DNA of 64,000 nucleotides from Opitutia bacterium (GTDB lineage Bacteria; Verrucomicrobiota; Verrucomicrobiia; Opitutales; T3Sed10-336): contig PWMU01000079.1 of NCBI GenBank assembly GCA_003558065.1, positions 18,295 through 82,294 of the forward strand. Direction: 5' to 3'. The notes beneath the pieces are model-generated. The model was not told where the DNA came from, made no database searches, and saw only the letters and a program-made list of their open reading frames with translations. The translations under genes were made by a program, and so were the position numbers. Numbering within the stretch: the first letter of the stretch is position 1; each line of letters begins with the position of its first letter. Shown one piece after another: positions 45,330 to 54,836 of this stretch.

Positions 45330-45965
45330 TCAAATCGGCGAGGGCGCAGGCGGCGGAATCGCTGCGACGGCTTTCATGATTCGGCGGGAGGTTTCCAGAT
45401 AGCGGCTCTTCTCGTTCGGGCCCGGATCGAATGCGTCCGGGGAGAGGCGAACGCCAAAGGCGACGCTGATGGGAATGTTCAGCGCCGGGACTTCCATGTC
45501 GCGTCCGAAGGCTTCAAAAGACCCGAAAACACGGGCCGGAATGACCGGCACCCGGGCTTTACAGGCGATCATACCCACACCGGGCATGGGATCCCGCAGG
45601 GTGCCGTCCGGCGAGCGGGTGCCTTCAGGGAAAAAGAGGACTCCGCGTCCCTGTTTCAGAGCGCCGAGAACCTTCTTGACAGCCTGGATGTCCGATTCGC
45701 CGTCGCGGTCGACGGGGATCGCGTTCACCGAGGTGAGAATCGAGCCGATCAAACCGGGTTTGAATAAACTTTTCCGGGCGAAGTAGGCGATCTCCGCGGG
45801 AACGTGTCTTCCGATTGCCGGGGGATCGAAAAAACTGGCATGGTTGGAGGCGAGGATGAACGGGCCGCTTCGGGGGATATTTTCGATACCGGCGATATCG
45901 CCGGCGTAGCCGCCGTCAAATACACAATCGGCCAGCGTGCGCCCAACCTGATAAAGCCAGTTCAT
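45330..45965 (-). CDS. plsC: 1-acyl-sn-glycerol-3-phosphate acyltransferase
   Basis: The 211-residue enzyme acylates lysophosphatidic acid in phospholipid synthesis. It carries the acyltransferase block I NHASFFD (His42, Asp47), the block III FPEGTRS and VPVIPARV (block IV). A membrane-associated N-terminal helix is weak. Length is typical for short PlsC proteins. Its ATG overlaps the cmk stop by four bases, so cmk and plsC are translationally coupled, a common pairing. Other short acyltransferases (lipid A or ornithine lipid) share these blocks, so exact substrate is inferred. Confidence 0.88.
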   Translation of the reverse strand: MNWLYQVGRTLADCVFDGGYAGDIAGIENIPRSGPFILASNHASFFDPPAIGRHVPAEIAYFARKSLFKPGLIGSILTSVNAIPVDRDGESDIQAVKKVLGALKQGRGVLFFPEGTRSPDGTLRDPMPGVGMIACKARVPVIPARVFGSFEAFGRDMEVPALNIPISVAFGVRLSPDAFDPGPNEKSRYLETSRRIMKAVAAIPPPAPSPI

Positions 45966-46630
45966 GCGGTCTTGCTTTGAATCAGAGCGCTCACTTTTTC
46001 AATAACCTCTTCCAGGGACATTTCCGTGGTATCGATCCGGATCGCGCCTTCGGGACAAATGAGCGGAGCGGATTGTCGCCGGGAGTCGATTCGGTCCCTG
46101 GCTTCAATACTGTCCTCCTGGCCCTGGTCGGATCGTCGCCGGCTGCGCGCGCCGGAATCCGCCTCGAGAAAGAAACGAAAATCCGCGCCGGGAAAAATCA
46201 CCGAGCCGATGTCCCTTCCTTCCATCACCAATCCCGAGAAACCGTTGGCCCGGGCGAATTCAGCCTGGCCCCTTTGATAGTCGAGAAGGAACTCGCGAAC
46301 GACCGGCTCCGCGGCAAACCCGGAAACCTGGGCGTTGACTTCGCCGCTGCGCAATTCCTCCCCGGGCACCTCGCCGTCGATTGCCATGCGCGCCTCGCGG
46401 CCGCGGAGCTCGGTGGCCACTGCCGGATTGCTCAGCGCCTTCCCGATCCTGCCGGGCTCGTCGGGCCGGATCCCGCGTTTGAGCAGGTACAGGGTCAGGG
46501 TCCTGTAAAAGGAGCCGGTGTCCACGTGGAGCAGTTGATGGCGTCCACTGAGCGCTTGCGCCGTCGAAGATTTGCCGGCGGCCGCGCCCCCGTCAATCGC
46601 GACGATGATGAATGGTCTTTCAGACGGCAT
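45962..46630 (-). CDS. cmk: Cytidylate kinase
   Basis: The enzyme phosphorylates CMP and dCMP in pyrimidine nucleotide recycling. From the ATG at 46630 the 222-residue protein has the P-loop AIDGGAAAGKSSTAQ (11-25), HVDTGSFYRTLT (nucleotide base contact), VMEGRDIGSVIFPGADFRFFL (GRDIG signature) and the LID/C-terminal IRIDTTEMSLEEV segment. The Arg-rich stretch RSRRRSDQG fits the CMK LID. An upstream extension to 46690 is less likely. It precedes plsC with a four-base overlap. Confidence 0.95.
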   Translation of the reverse strand: MPSERPFIIVAIDGGAAAGKSSTAQALSGRHQLLHVDTGSFYRTLTLYLLKRGIRPDEPGRIGKALSNPAVATELRGREARMAIDGEVPGEELRSGEVNAQVSGFAAEPVVREFLLDYQRGQAEFARANGFSGLVMEGRDIGSVIFPGADFRFFLEADSGARSRRRSDQGQEDSIEARDRIDSRRQSAPLICPEGAIRIDTTEMSLEEVIEKVSALIQSKTA

Positions 46631-46988
46631 ATCCGAGCCCGAACAGCGTGCCGGAAGGAGCCCGCGAAAACAAATCAAATCTACGCCCAAGAGACAAGAA
46701 GTTATCGGTTGCCGGTTCTGGCGTAGCTTCCCGGCCTATGTCCAATGAACGGTTATTGGCGCGAAGACCGCTCGGTTGGAGCCCGAAGAAGAACGTGCTT
46801 CCAGCGTGCTGTCTCAGGCAGGCTGAAAGCCTAAGCTGCTTCGAGCCGGCTGCCTGAACCGAGTTTCCAGTCGCACGCATGGGAAACCCGCCGCTTCCGG
46901 GAAGATCCGGCAGGAAACGCCTGCCTGGATCCCGTTCCCATGGCGCAAATCGATAACGGCCAACCGGTAACCAACCCCCAGGACCGAC
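46631..46988. other. Intergenic gap upstream of cmk
   Basis: 358 bases between the pnp stop and the cmk start. They hold the second copy of a dispersed motif (46804-46843). A promoter for cmk-plsC is expected here. No gene or known RNA is seen. Confidence 0.4.
46804..46843 (+). repeat. Dispersed intergenic motif, copy 2
   Basis: GCGTGCTGTCTCAGGCAGGC continues into AAGCCTAAGCTGCTTCGA, near-identical to 31851-31886 read on the other strand. AGGCT and AGCCT inside it can form a small hairpin with a GAA loop. Confidence 0.55.
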
Positions 46989-49139
46989 TTACTCTTTCTC
47001 CGTTTTCGCTTCGGTTTCCTGTTCCATCTCGGCCAGAGCGGCCTTGCGGCTGAGGCGGACTCGGCCTCTTTCGTCGATTCCGATGCACTTGACCCACATC
47101 TCGTCGCCGAGCTTGGCGACGTCTTCGGTCTTGTTGACCCGGAAATCGGCGAGTTCGGAGATGTGAACGAGACCTTCCTTGCCGGGCAGTACTTCGACAA
47201 AACACCCGAATTCCTTCACACTGCGGACGACCCCGCGGTAAATCTTATCCGGCACGATTTCGGCCGAAATCAGTTCGACTTCGGATACGGCCTTGTCCAT
47301 CGACTCTTTGTTGTTGCTGTAGATGTACACCTTGCCCGGTTCGTCGTCGCTGATGTCCACGGTCGCCCCGGAAAGCTCGGTGATGCGGCGAATGTTTTTC
47401 CCGCCCGGTCCGATAAGAGCTCCGATCTTTTCAGGATCGATCTGGAGGGTGGTGATGCGCGGCGCGTACCGGTTCATTTCCGGCCGCGGTTCGGCGATCG
47501 TTTCCAGCATCCGGTTCAGGATCTTGATTCTGGCATCGCGCGCCTCGAAAATCGCTTCACGGGCAATGTTGAACGGAAGTCCGTCGATTTTGAGGTCGAG
47601 CTGGAATCCGGTAATCCCCTCGTTCGTTCCGGCGAGTTTGAAGTCCATGTCGCCAAAGTGGTCTTCGGCTCCCAGGATGTCCGTCAGTGTCTTGTACTGT
47701 TCGACTTCGCCCCGGTCGTTCTTTTTGGAAACCAGACCGACCGAAATTCCCGCCACCGGCGCAATGATGGGCACGCCCGCGTCCATCAGGGACAGGCAGC
47801 CGCCGCAGATCGAAGCCATCGACGTCGAGCCGTTGGACTCCATGATCTCGGAGGTGATACGGATCGAGTAGGGGAAGATGTCTTCGGCGGGAATAATCGC
47901 CAGCAGCGAGCGTTCGGCGAGGGCGCCGTGACCGATTTCCCGGCGGCCGGGGCCCATGATGCGGCCGGTTTCACCGACCGAGTAGTGGGGGAAATTGTAG
48001 TGGAGAATAAACGACTTGCTGGTCGCTCCGCCGGTCAGCGCGTCGAGCGATTGGGATTCGCGGGCGGCGGCCAGCGTGGTCATCACAAGCGCCTGGGTTT
48101 CGCCGCGATTGAAAAGAGCCGATCCGTGAACGCGCGGGAGTACGCCGACGTTACTGGAGATCTCGCGCAGGTCCTGCGGCCCGCGGCCGTCGACCCGTTT
48201 GCCGTGATCGAGGATGTTGCTGCGGTAGATCTCTTCCTGGATCTCTTCGAAGGTGATGGCGATGTCGTGGTCTTCAAAGCCGTCCTCGCCGAGCTCGTTC
48301 TCAATGAGCTCGGTGGTTTCCTCGATGATGGCGGAGACGGCTTTCTCCCGCTCCTGTTTGTTGTCGGTAAAGATGACCTCCCCGACTTTCTTCACGCTGT
48401 CGCGACGCACGATCTCGACGACTTCGGGCTTGGCGGTGACCAATTCGAACTCGCGCTTGGGTTTGCCGGCCTTGACTGCGAGGTCCTTGATCGCCCGGAT
48501 CATGGGCTGGATTGCGTTCTGCGCGAATTCCAGGGCCTCGACAAAACGTTCCTCGGGTATTTGTTCCGCGCTGCCCTCGATCATCAGCATCTCCTTTTCG
48601 GTGCCGACATAAATCAGGTCCAGGGTCGAGTCGTACTGTTGTTCGACGGTCGGATTGACCACGAATTCGCCGTTGATTTCGCCGAGCCGGATCGCGGCGA
48701 TGGGGCCGTTCCAGGGGATGTCGGAAATCGCCAGGGCCGCCGACGCGCCGTTGATCATAAGGATGTCCGGCTCATTGAGGGTGTCGGTGGAAAGCAGCAT
48801 TCCCGCGACCTGCACCTCGTTGAGAAAGCCCTTGGGAAAGAGCGGCCGCAAGGGGCGGTCGGTCAGGCGGCAGGTCAGGATTTCCTTTTCGGAGGGGCGC
48901 CCCTCACGTTTGAAGTAACCGCCTGGAAAACGGCCGGCGGCGGCGAACTTCTCCCGGTAATCCACCGTCAGGGGGAAAAAGTCCTGGCCGGGACGCAGCG
49001 TGTTGGCGACGGTTGCCGCGACGAACAGGTTGGTTTCGCCGAAGGCGATGGTGACGGAGCCGTTGGCTTGTCTGGCGAGGGTGCCGCTCGAGAGGGTGAT
49101 GCCCATCTCTTCAACGAGGATATTGTGTTCTTGCTTCAT
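46989..49139 (-). CDS. pnp: Polyribonucleotide nucleotidyltransferase (PNPase)
   Basis: The 3'-5' phosphorolytic exoribonuclease of the RNA degradosome. The 716-residue protein shows two RNase PH domains (the first with LFVAATVA, the second with [14 protein letters not shown] and the phosphate site GLAERSLL-like [14 protein letters not shown]), a linking alpha domain, a KH domain with [14 protein letters not shown] (about 565) and a C-terminal S1 domain starting [16 protein letters not shown]. Length is normal. It follows rpsO on the same strand with 152 bases between, the standard order, and a hairpin lies in that gap. Confidence 0.98.
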   Translation of the reverse strand: MKQEHNILVEEMGITLSSGTLARQANGSVTIAFGETNLFVAATVANTLRPGQDFFPLTVDYREKFAAAGRFPGGYFKREGRPSEKEILTCRLTDRPLRPLFPKGFLNEVQVAGMLLSTDTLNEPDILMINGASAALAISDIPWNGPIAAIRLGEINGEFVVNPTVEQQYDSTLDLIYVGTEKEMLMIEGSAEQIPEERFVEALEFAQNAIQPMIRAIKDLAVKAGKPKREFELVTAKPEVVEIVRRDSVKKVGEVIFTDNKQEREKAVSAIIEETTELIENELGEDGFEDHDIAITFEEIQEEIYRSNILDHGKRVDGRGPQDLREISSNVGVLPRVHGSALFNRGETQALVMTTLAAARESQSLDALTGGATSKSFILHYNFPHYSVGETGRIMGPGRREIGHGALAERSLLAIIPAEDIFPYSIRITSEIMESNGSTSMASICGGCLSLMDAGVPIIAPVAGISVGLVSKKNDRGEVEQYKTLTDILGAEDHFGDMDFKLAGTNEGITGFQLDLKIDGLPFNIAREAIFEARDARIKILNRMLETIAEPRPEMNRYAPRITTLQIDPEKIGALIGPGGKNIRRITELSGATVDISDDEPGKVYIYSNNKESMDKAVSEVELISAEIVPDKIYRGVVRSVKEFGCFVEVLPGKEGLVHISELADFRVNKTEDVAKLGDEMWVKCIGIDERGRVRLSRKAALAEMEQETEAKTEKE

Positions 49140-49207
49140 GGATTGGTGGTGCTTGTGTGGTGTTTTTTCTCGTGTTCACAGCCCTCAACCGCGCATGAGA
49201 TGAACAG

Positions 49208-49235
49208 CCGGGAAGCCGGACGTGCCGGCTCCCGG
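49208..49235. promoter_or_regulatory. GC-rich hairpin in the rpsO-pnp gap
   Basis: CCGGGAAGCCGG and CCGGCTCCCGG pair across an ACGTG loop with one bulged A. On the minus strand it lies in the transcript between rpsO and pnp, where E. coli carries a terminator and an RNase III stem that controls pnp. There is no T-run on the minus-strand 3' side, so processing is a better guess than termination. Confidence 0.45.
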
Positions 49236-49291
49236 TTTTATAAGGGCTGCCTGCCGCAAACCGGTCCGGGGCTTTGTCGAGCCCGCATGGC

Positions 49292-49552
49292 TTATCTGCG
49301 AATTTTCAGACGCTGAAGCAGTTCGTTGTAACGGTTCAGGTCTTTGCGTTTGATGTAGTCGAGCAACTTGCGCCGCCGGCTGGTCATGGCGATCAGGCCC
49401 CGGCGGGAATGGTAGTCTTTGCGGTGGGTCCGCAAATGCTCGGTCAACGAAACGATCCGGGAAGTCAGGATGGCGATCTGTACCTCGCTGGACCCGGTAT
49501 CTTTTCCGTTAATCTGGAACTCTTTAATGATGTCGGTTTTTTCTTCTGCCAT
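49292..49552 (-). CDS. rpsO: 30S ribosomal protein S15
   Basis: The 86-residue S15 binds 16S rRNA helices 20-22 early in 30S assembly. All family marks are present: [35 protein letters not shown] and the rRNA-binding basic stretch [14 protein letters not shown], then the end LLQRLKIRR. The length is close to the usual 88-89. It is followed on the same strand by pnp, the classic operon order. Confidence 0.98.
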   Translation of the reverse strand: MAEEKTDIIKEFQINGKDTGSSEVQIAILTSRIVSLTEHLRTHRKDYHSRRGLIAMTSRRRKLLDYIKRKDLNRYNELLQRLKIRR

Positions 49553-49730
49553 ATGGTTCTTGGTTTCGTGATTTTCGGAGGCCTGGTTCGGACCCCGTAA
49601 AGCCAGCCTGCAAGCCGGTTCTACCGTTCAACTCCGGCGCCGGGCCGGAGAACCACGGAAACGCGACCGGGAATCGGCCGGGTTTCTGACGCAAGGGGTA
49701 TTGATCTCCATCCTGGAGGCAAAGGGCAAG

Positions 49731-49752
49731 ATAAAAAATGATCCGGGAACCG
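49731..49752 (-). terminator. Putative intrinsic terminator of tig-clpP-clpX
   Basis: On the minus strand just after the clpX stop, a short stem CCGG-TTC-CCGG is followed by ATCATTTTTT. The T-run is good but the stem is short, so the call is tentative. Confidence 0.45.
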
Positions 49753-49758
49753 GCATTT

Positions 49759-51054
49759 TCATGCCGCGTTCTTCTTCGTGCTCTTGGAGCTCTTCTTCAG
49801 GCGCGGCTTCCGCTTCCCCTCGACAACGGCCCGGTCGATAATGATCTCGGAAACATCCGCCCGCTGAGGAAGATCGTACATGCTTTCGAGCATGAGTTTC
49901 TCCATGATCGAACGCAGGGCACGGGCGCCGGTTTTCAGCTCCCGGGCTTTGCGGGCGATCGCTTGTATCGCGTCGCGGGTAATATGGAGGGACACCCCGT
50001 CCATCGCGAAAAGTTTGCTGTACTGTTTGATCAGCGAGTTCTTTGTTTGCAGAAGAATCTTTTCCAGATCCGCCAGAGAAAGCTCGTCTAGGACGGAAAT
50101 GACCGGCAGACGACCGATAAACTCGGGGATCATGCCGAAACGGACGAGATCTTCCGGCGCGATCTTCTTCATGATCTGCTCGCCCTGGGGGCCTTCGACT
50201 TCCTCGACGGACTTGGCGCCGTAGCCGAGAACATTGGCACCGGCACGCCGCTTGATGATGTCGTCGAGCCCGACGTACGCCCCGCCGCAGATAAAAAGGA
50301 TGTTCGAGGTATCGATCTGGATGTACTCCTGATTCGGATGCTTGCGTCCGCCCTGGGGCGGGACGTTGCAGACGGTGCCTTCGAGGATTTTAAGCAGGGC
50401 CTGCTGGACCCCTTCGCCGGAAACGTCGCGGGTGATCGACACGTTGTCGGTCTTGCGCCCGATCTTGTCGATTTCATCGACATAGATGATCCCGGCCTCG
50501 GCCTTTTTCACATCGTAATTGGCCGATTGAAGAAGGCGCAGAACAATGTTTTCGACGTCTTCACCCACGTACCCGGACTCGGTCAGGGTGGTGGCGTCCG
50601 CGATCGCGAACGGCACATCCAGGGTGTTGGCCAGGGTTCGTGCGAGCAGGGTTTTCCCGGAACCCGTCGGGCCGATGAGCAGGATGTTGCTCTTTTCAAC
50701 TTCGACGTCGGAAAATTCCGCGGACATGGCGGGAGGCTTCTTGCTGCCCATCCGCGAGCCGAAGACCAGGCGCTTATAGTGATTGTATACAGCGACCGAA
50801 AGGACTTTCTTGGCCTGGTCCTGCCCTATGATGTAATCATCCAGAACTTCTTTGATCTGCAGGGGTTTGAGCAGTTTGAAAGGAGCTTTGCTCGGCGTTT
50901 CCGTCTCGGGTTGCATTTCCCGGTCAATGATGGTCTTGCAGACATTGACACAGGAATCGCAAATATAGACTGCCGGGCCGGCGATCAGCTTCTTCACTTC
51001 GTTCTGGGATTTTCCGCAGAACGAGCAAAGGGTGAGTTTGGATGATTTGGCCAT
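49759..51054 (-). CDS. clpX: ATP-dependent Clp protease ATP-binding subunit ClpX
   Basis: AAA+ unfoldase that feeds substrates to ClpP. From the ATG at 51054 the 431-residue protein has the N-terminal zinc-binding domain (Cys10, Cys13, Cys32, Cys35), Walker A GPTGSGKT (128-135), Walker B IIYVDEID (189-196), the GYVGEDVE pore loop region, the ClpP-contacting IGF-type loop as FIGRLP region, and sensor GARALR. The C-terminus is Lys-rich. Length is typical. It lies 14 bases after clpP. A longer open frame reaching 51834 is a shadow of clpP. Confidence 0.97.
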   Translation of the reverse strand: MAKSSKLTLCSFCGKSQNEVKKLIAGPAVYICDSCVNVCKTIIDREMQPETETPSKAPFKLLKPLQIKEVLDDYIIGQDQAKKVLSVAVYNHYKRLVFGSRMGSKKPPAMSAEFSDVEVEKSNILLIGPTGSGKTLLARTLANTLDVPFAIADATTLTESGYVGEDVENIVLRLLQSANYDVKKAEAGIIYVDEIDKIGRKTDNVSITRDVSGEGVQQALLKILEGTVCNVPPQGGRKHPNQEYIQIDTSNILFICGGAYVGLDDIIKRRAGANVLGYGAKSVEEVEGPQGEQIMKKIAPEDLVRFGMIPEFIGRLPVISVLDELSLADLEKILLQTKNSLIKQYSKLFAMDGVSLHITRDAIQAIARKARELKTGARALRSIMEKLMLESMYDLPQRADVSEIIIDRAVVEGKRKPRLKKSSKSTKKNAA

Positions 51055-51068
51055 AAGAAAAGGCCGCT

Positions 51069-51716
51069 TCAGACGGCGGCGGTTTTTATTTCCTGGGCTT
51101 CGGTCTTCTGTTCCACCACGTTGTCCACGATGCCGTACTCTTTGGCTTCCCGGGCGGTCATGAAGTAGTCGCGGTCGGAGTCCTTCTCGATCTGCTCCAG
51201 CGTTTTGCCGGTGTGCTTCGCAAGAACCTCGTTGAGCGTTTTCTTCCAGCGGAGAACCTCGCGGGCCTGGATGGAGATATCGGAAGTCTGGCCGGTCGCG
51301 TAGCCGGAAGGCTGGTGGATCATCACACGGCTGTTCGGGAGGGCGAAACGTTTCCCCTTGGTCCCCGCAGCGAGCAGCAGCGTGCCCATGCTCGCGGCCT
51401 GGCCGATACAGTAGGTCACCACGTCGCAGTGGAGGAAATTGATGGTATCGTAAATCGCCATCCCCCCCGTCACGACCCCGCCGGGCGAATTGATGTAGAC
51501 GTTGATGTCCTTCTTGGCGTCCTCCATCTGCAGGAAAAGCAACTGGGCGATCACCAGGTTGGCGACATTGTCGTCGATGGGCGTGCTGATAAAGACGATC
51601 CGGTCCTTCAGGAGCCGGCTGTAAATGTCCATGCTCCGTTCGCCGCGCGCCGTGTTCTCGGTAATGACCGGTACGTAGTAACTGTTTACGGGATCTGCTG
51701 CTTCTTGCGATTTCAT
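51069..51716 (-). CDS. clpP: ATP-dependent Clp protease proteolytic subunit ClpP
   Basis: Serine protease that forms the ClpXP barrel. The 215-residue protein has the catalytic triad Ser109 (GQAASMG), His134 (MIHQPSG) and Asp183 (DRDYFM), plus the N-terminal [10 protein letters not shown] and handle-helix features. The family motif [17 protein letters not shown] is intact. It starts one base inside the tig stop (TAATG), so translation is coupled, and it precedes clpX by 14 bases, giving the standard tig-clpP-clpX order. Confidence 0.98.
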   Translation of the reverse strand: MKSQEAADPVNSYYVPVITENTARGERSMDIYSRLLKDRIVFISTPIDDNVANLVIAQLLFLQMEDAKKDINVYINSPGGVVTGGMAIYDTINFLHCDVVTYCIGQAASMGTLLLAAGTKGKRFALPNSRVMIHQPSGYATGQTSDISIQAREVLRWKKTLNEVLAKHTGKTLEQIEKDSDRDYFMTAREAKEYGIVDNVVEQKTEAQEIKTAAV

Positions 51717-53029
51717 TATGTCTTGCTCTCGGAAATGGTAGCTTGCTGGAGGAGGAAATCAAGTGTCTTGTCGAAAACGATGTTCTGCTGCATCGAGCGG
51801 ACGCGGTTTTCATCCTTGCGCAGCTCTTTGACAAGTTGGTCGGGTTTGGTGCCGCTCCTCATCGCTTCCCGCATGATATAGCGCTGCACATCCTCGTTCT
51901 CGGCCTTGATGTTTTCCTCTTCGGCGATTTTCAAAAGGATCAGGCGCAGTTTGACCCGTTGGACTCCCGCCCTTTGCGCTTCCTCGTAGAGCTTATCCTT
52001 GTGCTTTTCAAGTTCGTCCTGCGGAACCCCCTGGCGGAGGTTCTGGTCGACTATCTGGCGGAGAATGCTTTCGGTTTCCTGCTCGATGGCGGTGTCGGGG
52101 ACTTCGAATTCGATTCGTGAGAGCAGGGTGTCGCTCACCTGTTTGCGCTGCTGGCTTTGCCCTTCGGATTCCTTGCGTTGCGCCATCTCGCTCCGGATCT
52201 GCTCCCGGAGTTCCTCGACGGTTTTAACATTGAGCTCATTCAGAAACTCCTCGTCGAGTTCCGGCAGCTTTTTCTCACGGACTTCAAGCATTTCCACCGA
52301 GTAAACGGCTTCCTTGCCGGCGAGTTCCTTCTCGGCAAAATCGTCGGGGAACTTAACCGCAATCTCCTTCTTGTCGCCCGCCTTCAGGCCGGCGAGCTGT
52401 TCGGCGAATCCGGGAATGCCGGCATCCTCACTCCCCACTTCTTCCCAGGTGGAGGACTGGATGCCGAAGATCGGCCGGTCAGGAACGAGTTCGGCGATCG
52501 ACTGGTCGCCGATTTTTCCCTCGTAGGAGAGTTTCACGTAGTCTCCGGTTTGGGCCTCGCGTTCCACCACGCTGAAATCGGCCCGTTGATTGCGGATCGT
52601 TTCAATCGTGCTGTCGATTTCCTCCTCCTTCACTTCGCTGTCCGGCTTGTCGACCGGAATGCCTTTGTACTCGGGGAGGTTGAACTCCGGGTGAACATCG
52701 ACCACGAAGGTGAGCTCGTTCTCTTTTCCACGCTCGAGATGGTCGTCGCCCTTGAGCTCAATCAGGTTGAACACCTGAATCTCGGTCTCCTTCAGGGCTT
52801 CCCGATAGGCGTTGGAGACGACTTTCTTCTTGAGCTCGTCTTTGATCTGGTTTGCGAAGCGCTGCGTGATCATGTTTTTCGGCGCCCGTCCCGGACGGAA
52901 TCCGGGAATGCGCGCCTGTTTGGCAAATTCGTCCAGCAGCGAATCGTGCTCCTTTTCGATTTCGTCCGCGCTGACGTTGACCACGAGCGCTTTTCTTGTC
53001 GCGTTGATGTCGTCCGTTTTGATATTCAC
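51716..53029 (-). CDS. tig: Trigger factor
   Basis: Ribosome-associated chaperone with peptidyl-prolyl isomerase activity. The 437-residue protein contains the ribosome-binding tail motif in the N-domain ([14 protein letters not shown], matching the GFRxGKxP signature), a FKBP-like PPIase domain (about 155-245, [13 protein letters not shown]...) and a long helical C-terminal substrate-binding domain. Length is close to the usual 430. It leads the tig-clpP-clpX operon, reading away from the tsaB-like gene, with a 130-base divergent gap holding the promoters. Confidence 0.96.
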   Translation of the reverse strand: MNIKTDDINATRKALVVNVSADEIEKEHDSLLDEFAKQARIPGFRPGRAPKNMITQRFANQIKDELKKKVVSNAYREALKETEIQVFNLIELKGDDHLERGKENELTFVVDVHPEFNLPEYKGIPVDKPDSEVKEEEIDSTIETIRNQRADFSVVEREAQTGDYVKLSYEGKIGDQSIAELVPDRPIFGIQSSTWEEVGSEDAGIPGFAEQLAGLKAGDKKEIAVKFPDDFAEKELAGKEAVYSVEMLEVREKKLPELDEEFLNELNVKTVEELREQIRSEMAQRKESEGQSQQRKQVSDTLLSRIEFEVPDTAIEQETESILRQIVDQNLRQGVPQDELEKHKDKLYEEAQRAGVQRVKLRLILLKIAEEENIKAENEDVQRYIMREAMRSGTKPDQLVKELRKDENRVRSMQQNIVFDKTLDFLLQQATISESKT

Positions 53030-53159
53030 TGCTTTGTTGTGCTATGAAGTTAAACCGTCCATCTGAAGCCAGCCGTCCGGGGGGGGTCAATGACATAATC
53101 ACGGGCCCCGTGAGTGGCCGCCGGCGTCCGGAAGGTGCGCGGAGGCGACGGTACCACTG

Positions 53160-53849
53160 ATGACGGAGGAGCTCAAGACCGCCCGCCCGTGCCGGCTCAC
53201 GGACCCGGAAGGGGTTTACCTGCTTCTGGACGCGGCTTTGCCGCGGGTGTACGCGGGGTTGTTGCGGGGCGGCGAGTGGCTCGCCCTGGAAAGCAGCGCC
53301 GAACCGGCCGCGGAAGGGCTTTTTGATGCCGTGGAAAGGGGGCTGAACCGTGCGGCGATCACCCTGGAAGGCGTGGCGGGCTACCTTTTCTGCGAAGGGC
53401 CCGGTTCCATTCTGGGGATGCGAATCGCCTCGATGGCCATCCGGACATGGCGGGGATACCATCCCGGCCGGCCCGTTCCGTGTCTGGCCTACCGGAATCT
53501 GGAGCTTCTGGGGACAGCCCTTCTGGAAAGCGGGCGGACGCCTCCTTTCGGGGTGCTGTCGGATGCCCGCCGGGGCCATTGGAATTTCCTCGAAATCAAC
53601 GCGAAAGGCGATCCGGCTCCTTTGCGGCGAGTGCCGGATGAGCAGGTGGAAACGGCCGTGATTCCTTTGTGGCGGCCGGACGAGGCTCCGATCGCGCGCC
53701 CGCCGGCACGCGACGTTTCATCGATCCCGTACGATCTCGCCCCGGCGGCTCCCTGGTTCTACCGCCACCCGCTTTTGCGGACGGTCGCCGAGCCCGAGCC
53801 CCTCGTCCTCGGCGCTCCGGAATACAGGAAGTGGCCGGGCCGACTGTAG
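53160..53849 (+). CDS. TsaB-like protein (tRNA t6A synthesis, putative)
   Basis: The 229-residue protein resembles TsaB, the ASKHA-fold partner of TsaD in making the t6A37 modification of tRNA: YLLLDAALPRVYAGLL (phosphate-1 like strand), GYLFCEGPGSILGMRIASM (the GPGSFTGLR-type motif) and LSDARRGHWNF (the DARRGxVY-like motif). Sequence match is partial, so a degenerate TsaB or another M22-like protein is possible. A CTGA overlap is absent; it stands alone, divergent from tig. Confidence 0.65.
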   Translation: MTEELKTARPCRLTDPEGVYLLLDAALPRVYAGLLRGGEWLALESSAEPAAEGLFDAVERGLNRAAITLEGVAGYLFCEGPGSILGMRIASMAIRTWRGYHPGRPVPCLAYRNLELLGTALLESGRTPPFGVLSDARRGHWNFLEINAKGDPAPLRRVPDEQVETAVIPLWRPDEAPIARPPARDVSSIPYDLAPAAPWFYRHPLLRTVAEPEPLVLGAPEYRKWPGRL

Positions 53850-54110
53850 GAGCGGGTTGACCCCGCGATTTCCGTGAACCTCTGGCAGGCGGCCTGCCCG
53901 GCGATCGTTCCGCCGGACCTCCCGGGTTTCTGGTAATCTCAAGATACCAGTTTCCGGCATTTGCAAAGGGATGGGATAAAGGTGATAGTAATCGATCAAG
54001 TGGAGGCTCCGATTAGATTAACCGGTGCTCCCGAATACCGTACCGAAGCAGCCTCTACGGAAGAACCGCGATTTTGGAAACAGTTGAACGGAAATTCCAA
54101 CCGATAATTT
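53850..54110. other. Gap before the prepilin-like gene
   Basis: 261 bases with no gene or clear repeat. The part 53990-54110 precedes the prepilin-like ORF and is AT-richer, as expected for its promoter. No obvious ribosome site lies before the ATG at 54111. Confidence 0.3.
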
Positions 54111-54821
54111 ATGACCTACTCAGCCCGCTCCGTTTGTTCATCCTCAGGTTGGCCTTCTCGACGGGGATTCACCCTGATCGAGCTGCTGACCGTGATCGCC
54201 ATCATCGGCATTCTGGCCGCGATCCTGATTCCGGTGGTCAGTGCGGTGCGCGACCAGGCGCGTTCCGCTCAGTGCCGGACCAACCTGCGACAGATCGGCG
54301 TGGCGGTCAGCATGTACGCCATGGACAACGATGACCGGACTCCGTCGTTCGCTTCAGACTCTACGACCACGGTATTTGTCGGGGATCGCGGCATGGGTTT
54401 GCTGGTTCCCGAGCCGATGGGGTGGGGGCGCGATGAATACGTCGACACCACCGAGATATTCTTCTGCCCCAGCCAGCCCAACGTCCAGCCGGACGAGTCG
54501 GGTAGTCCTTTCTGGAACAATCAGCGTTGGGGCGGCCCGGCCATGGGCTACATTTGGATCTGGCGCACGCAGCAACAACCCTGGTTGAACACGTCGCGTA
54601 TTGAGGAGCAGACTTTAAACAACGTGGTCTTGATGGATATGGGCTATGAGGCCTGGCTGAACGCGTACAACTTCGTTCAACTTCCGCACGGTGACTCCCT
54701 CAATGTTTTGCGTTTGGGCGGTCATGTCACCTCGGTTCCGCTCAGTGTGGTCAATGGCACCGAGTACGGAGGCGGGACGACCGCGATCGGACGTCGGATG
54801 AACGAATATTACCAGCGGTGA
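54111..54821 (+). CDS. Prepilin-like secreted protein (type II pseudopilin N-terminus)
   Basis: The 236-residue protein has a prepilin leader cut at [22 protein letters not shown], with the conserved Glu at mature position 5, then a globular C-terminal part with Trp-rich segments. The fold resembles the GspG/H-like secreted proteins that are common in Verrucomicrobiota and Planctomycetota, many of unknown role. It needs a prepilin peptidase and a pilus/T2SS machine, neither of which is adjacent; the ATPase at 12.7 kb is one candidate partner. It directly precedes the beta-propeller gene by 15 bases, so they may be cotranscribed. Confidence 0.85.
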   Translation: MTYSARSVCSSSGWPSRRGFTLIELLTVIAIIGILAAILIPVVSAVRDQARSAQCRTNLRQIGVAVSMYAMDNDDRTPSFASDSTTTVFVGDRGMGLLVPEPMGWGRDEYVDTTEIFFCPSQPNVQPDESGSPFWNNQRWGGPAMGYIWIWRTQQQPWLNTSRIEEQTLNNVVLMDMGYEAWLNAYNFVQLPHGDSLNVLRLGGHVTSVPLSVVNGTEYGGGTTAIGRRMNEYYQR

Positions 54822-54836
54822 CCGCCGGCATTTCGA

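Noticed and set aside
47163..49316. Plus-strand open frame of 717 codons opposite pnp
   Set aside because: Shadow of pnp; PNPase domains are complete on the minus strand.
51055..51834. Upstream extension of the clpX frame
   Set aside because: The extension is an out-of-frame reading of clpP; the true ClpX start with its zinc finger is at 51054.
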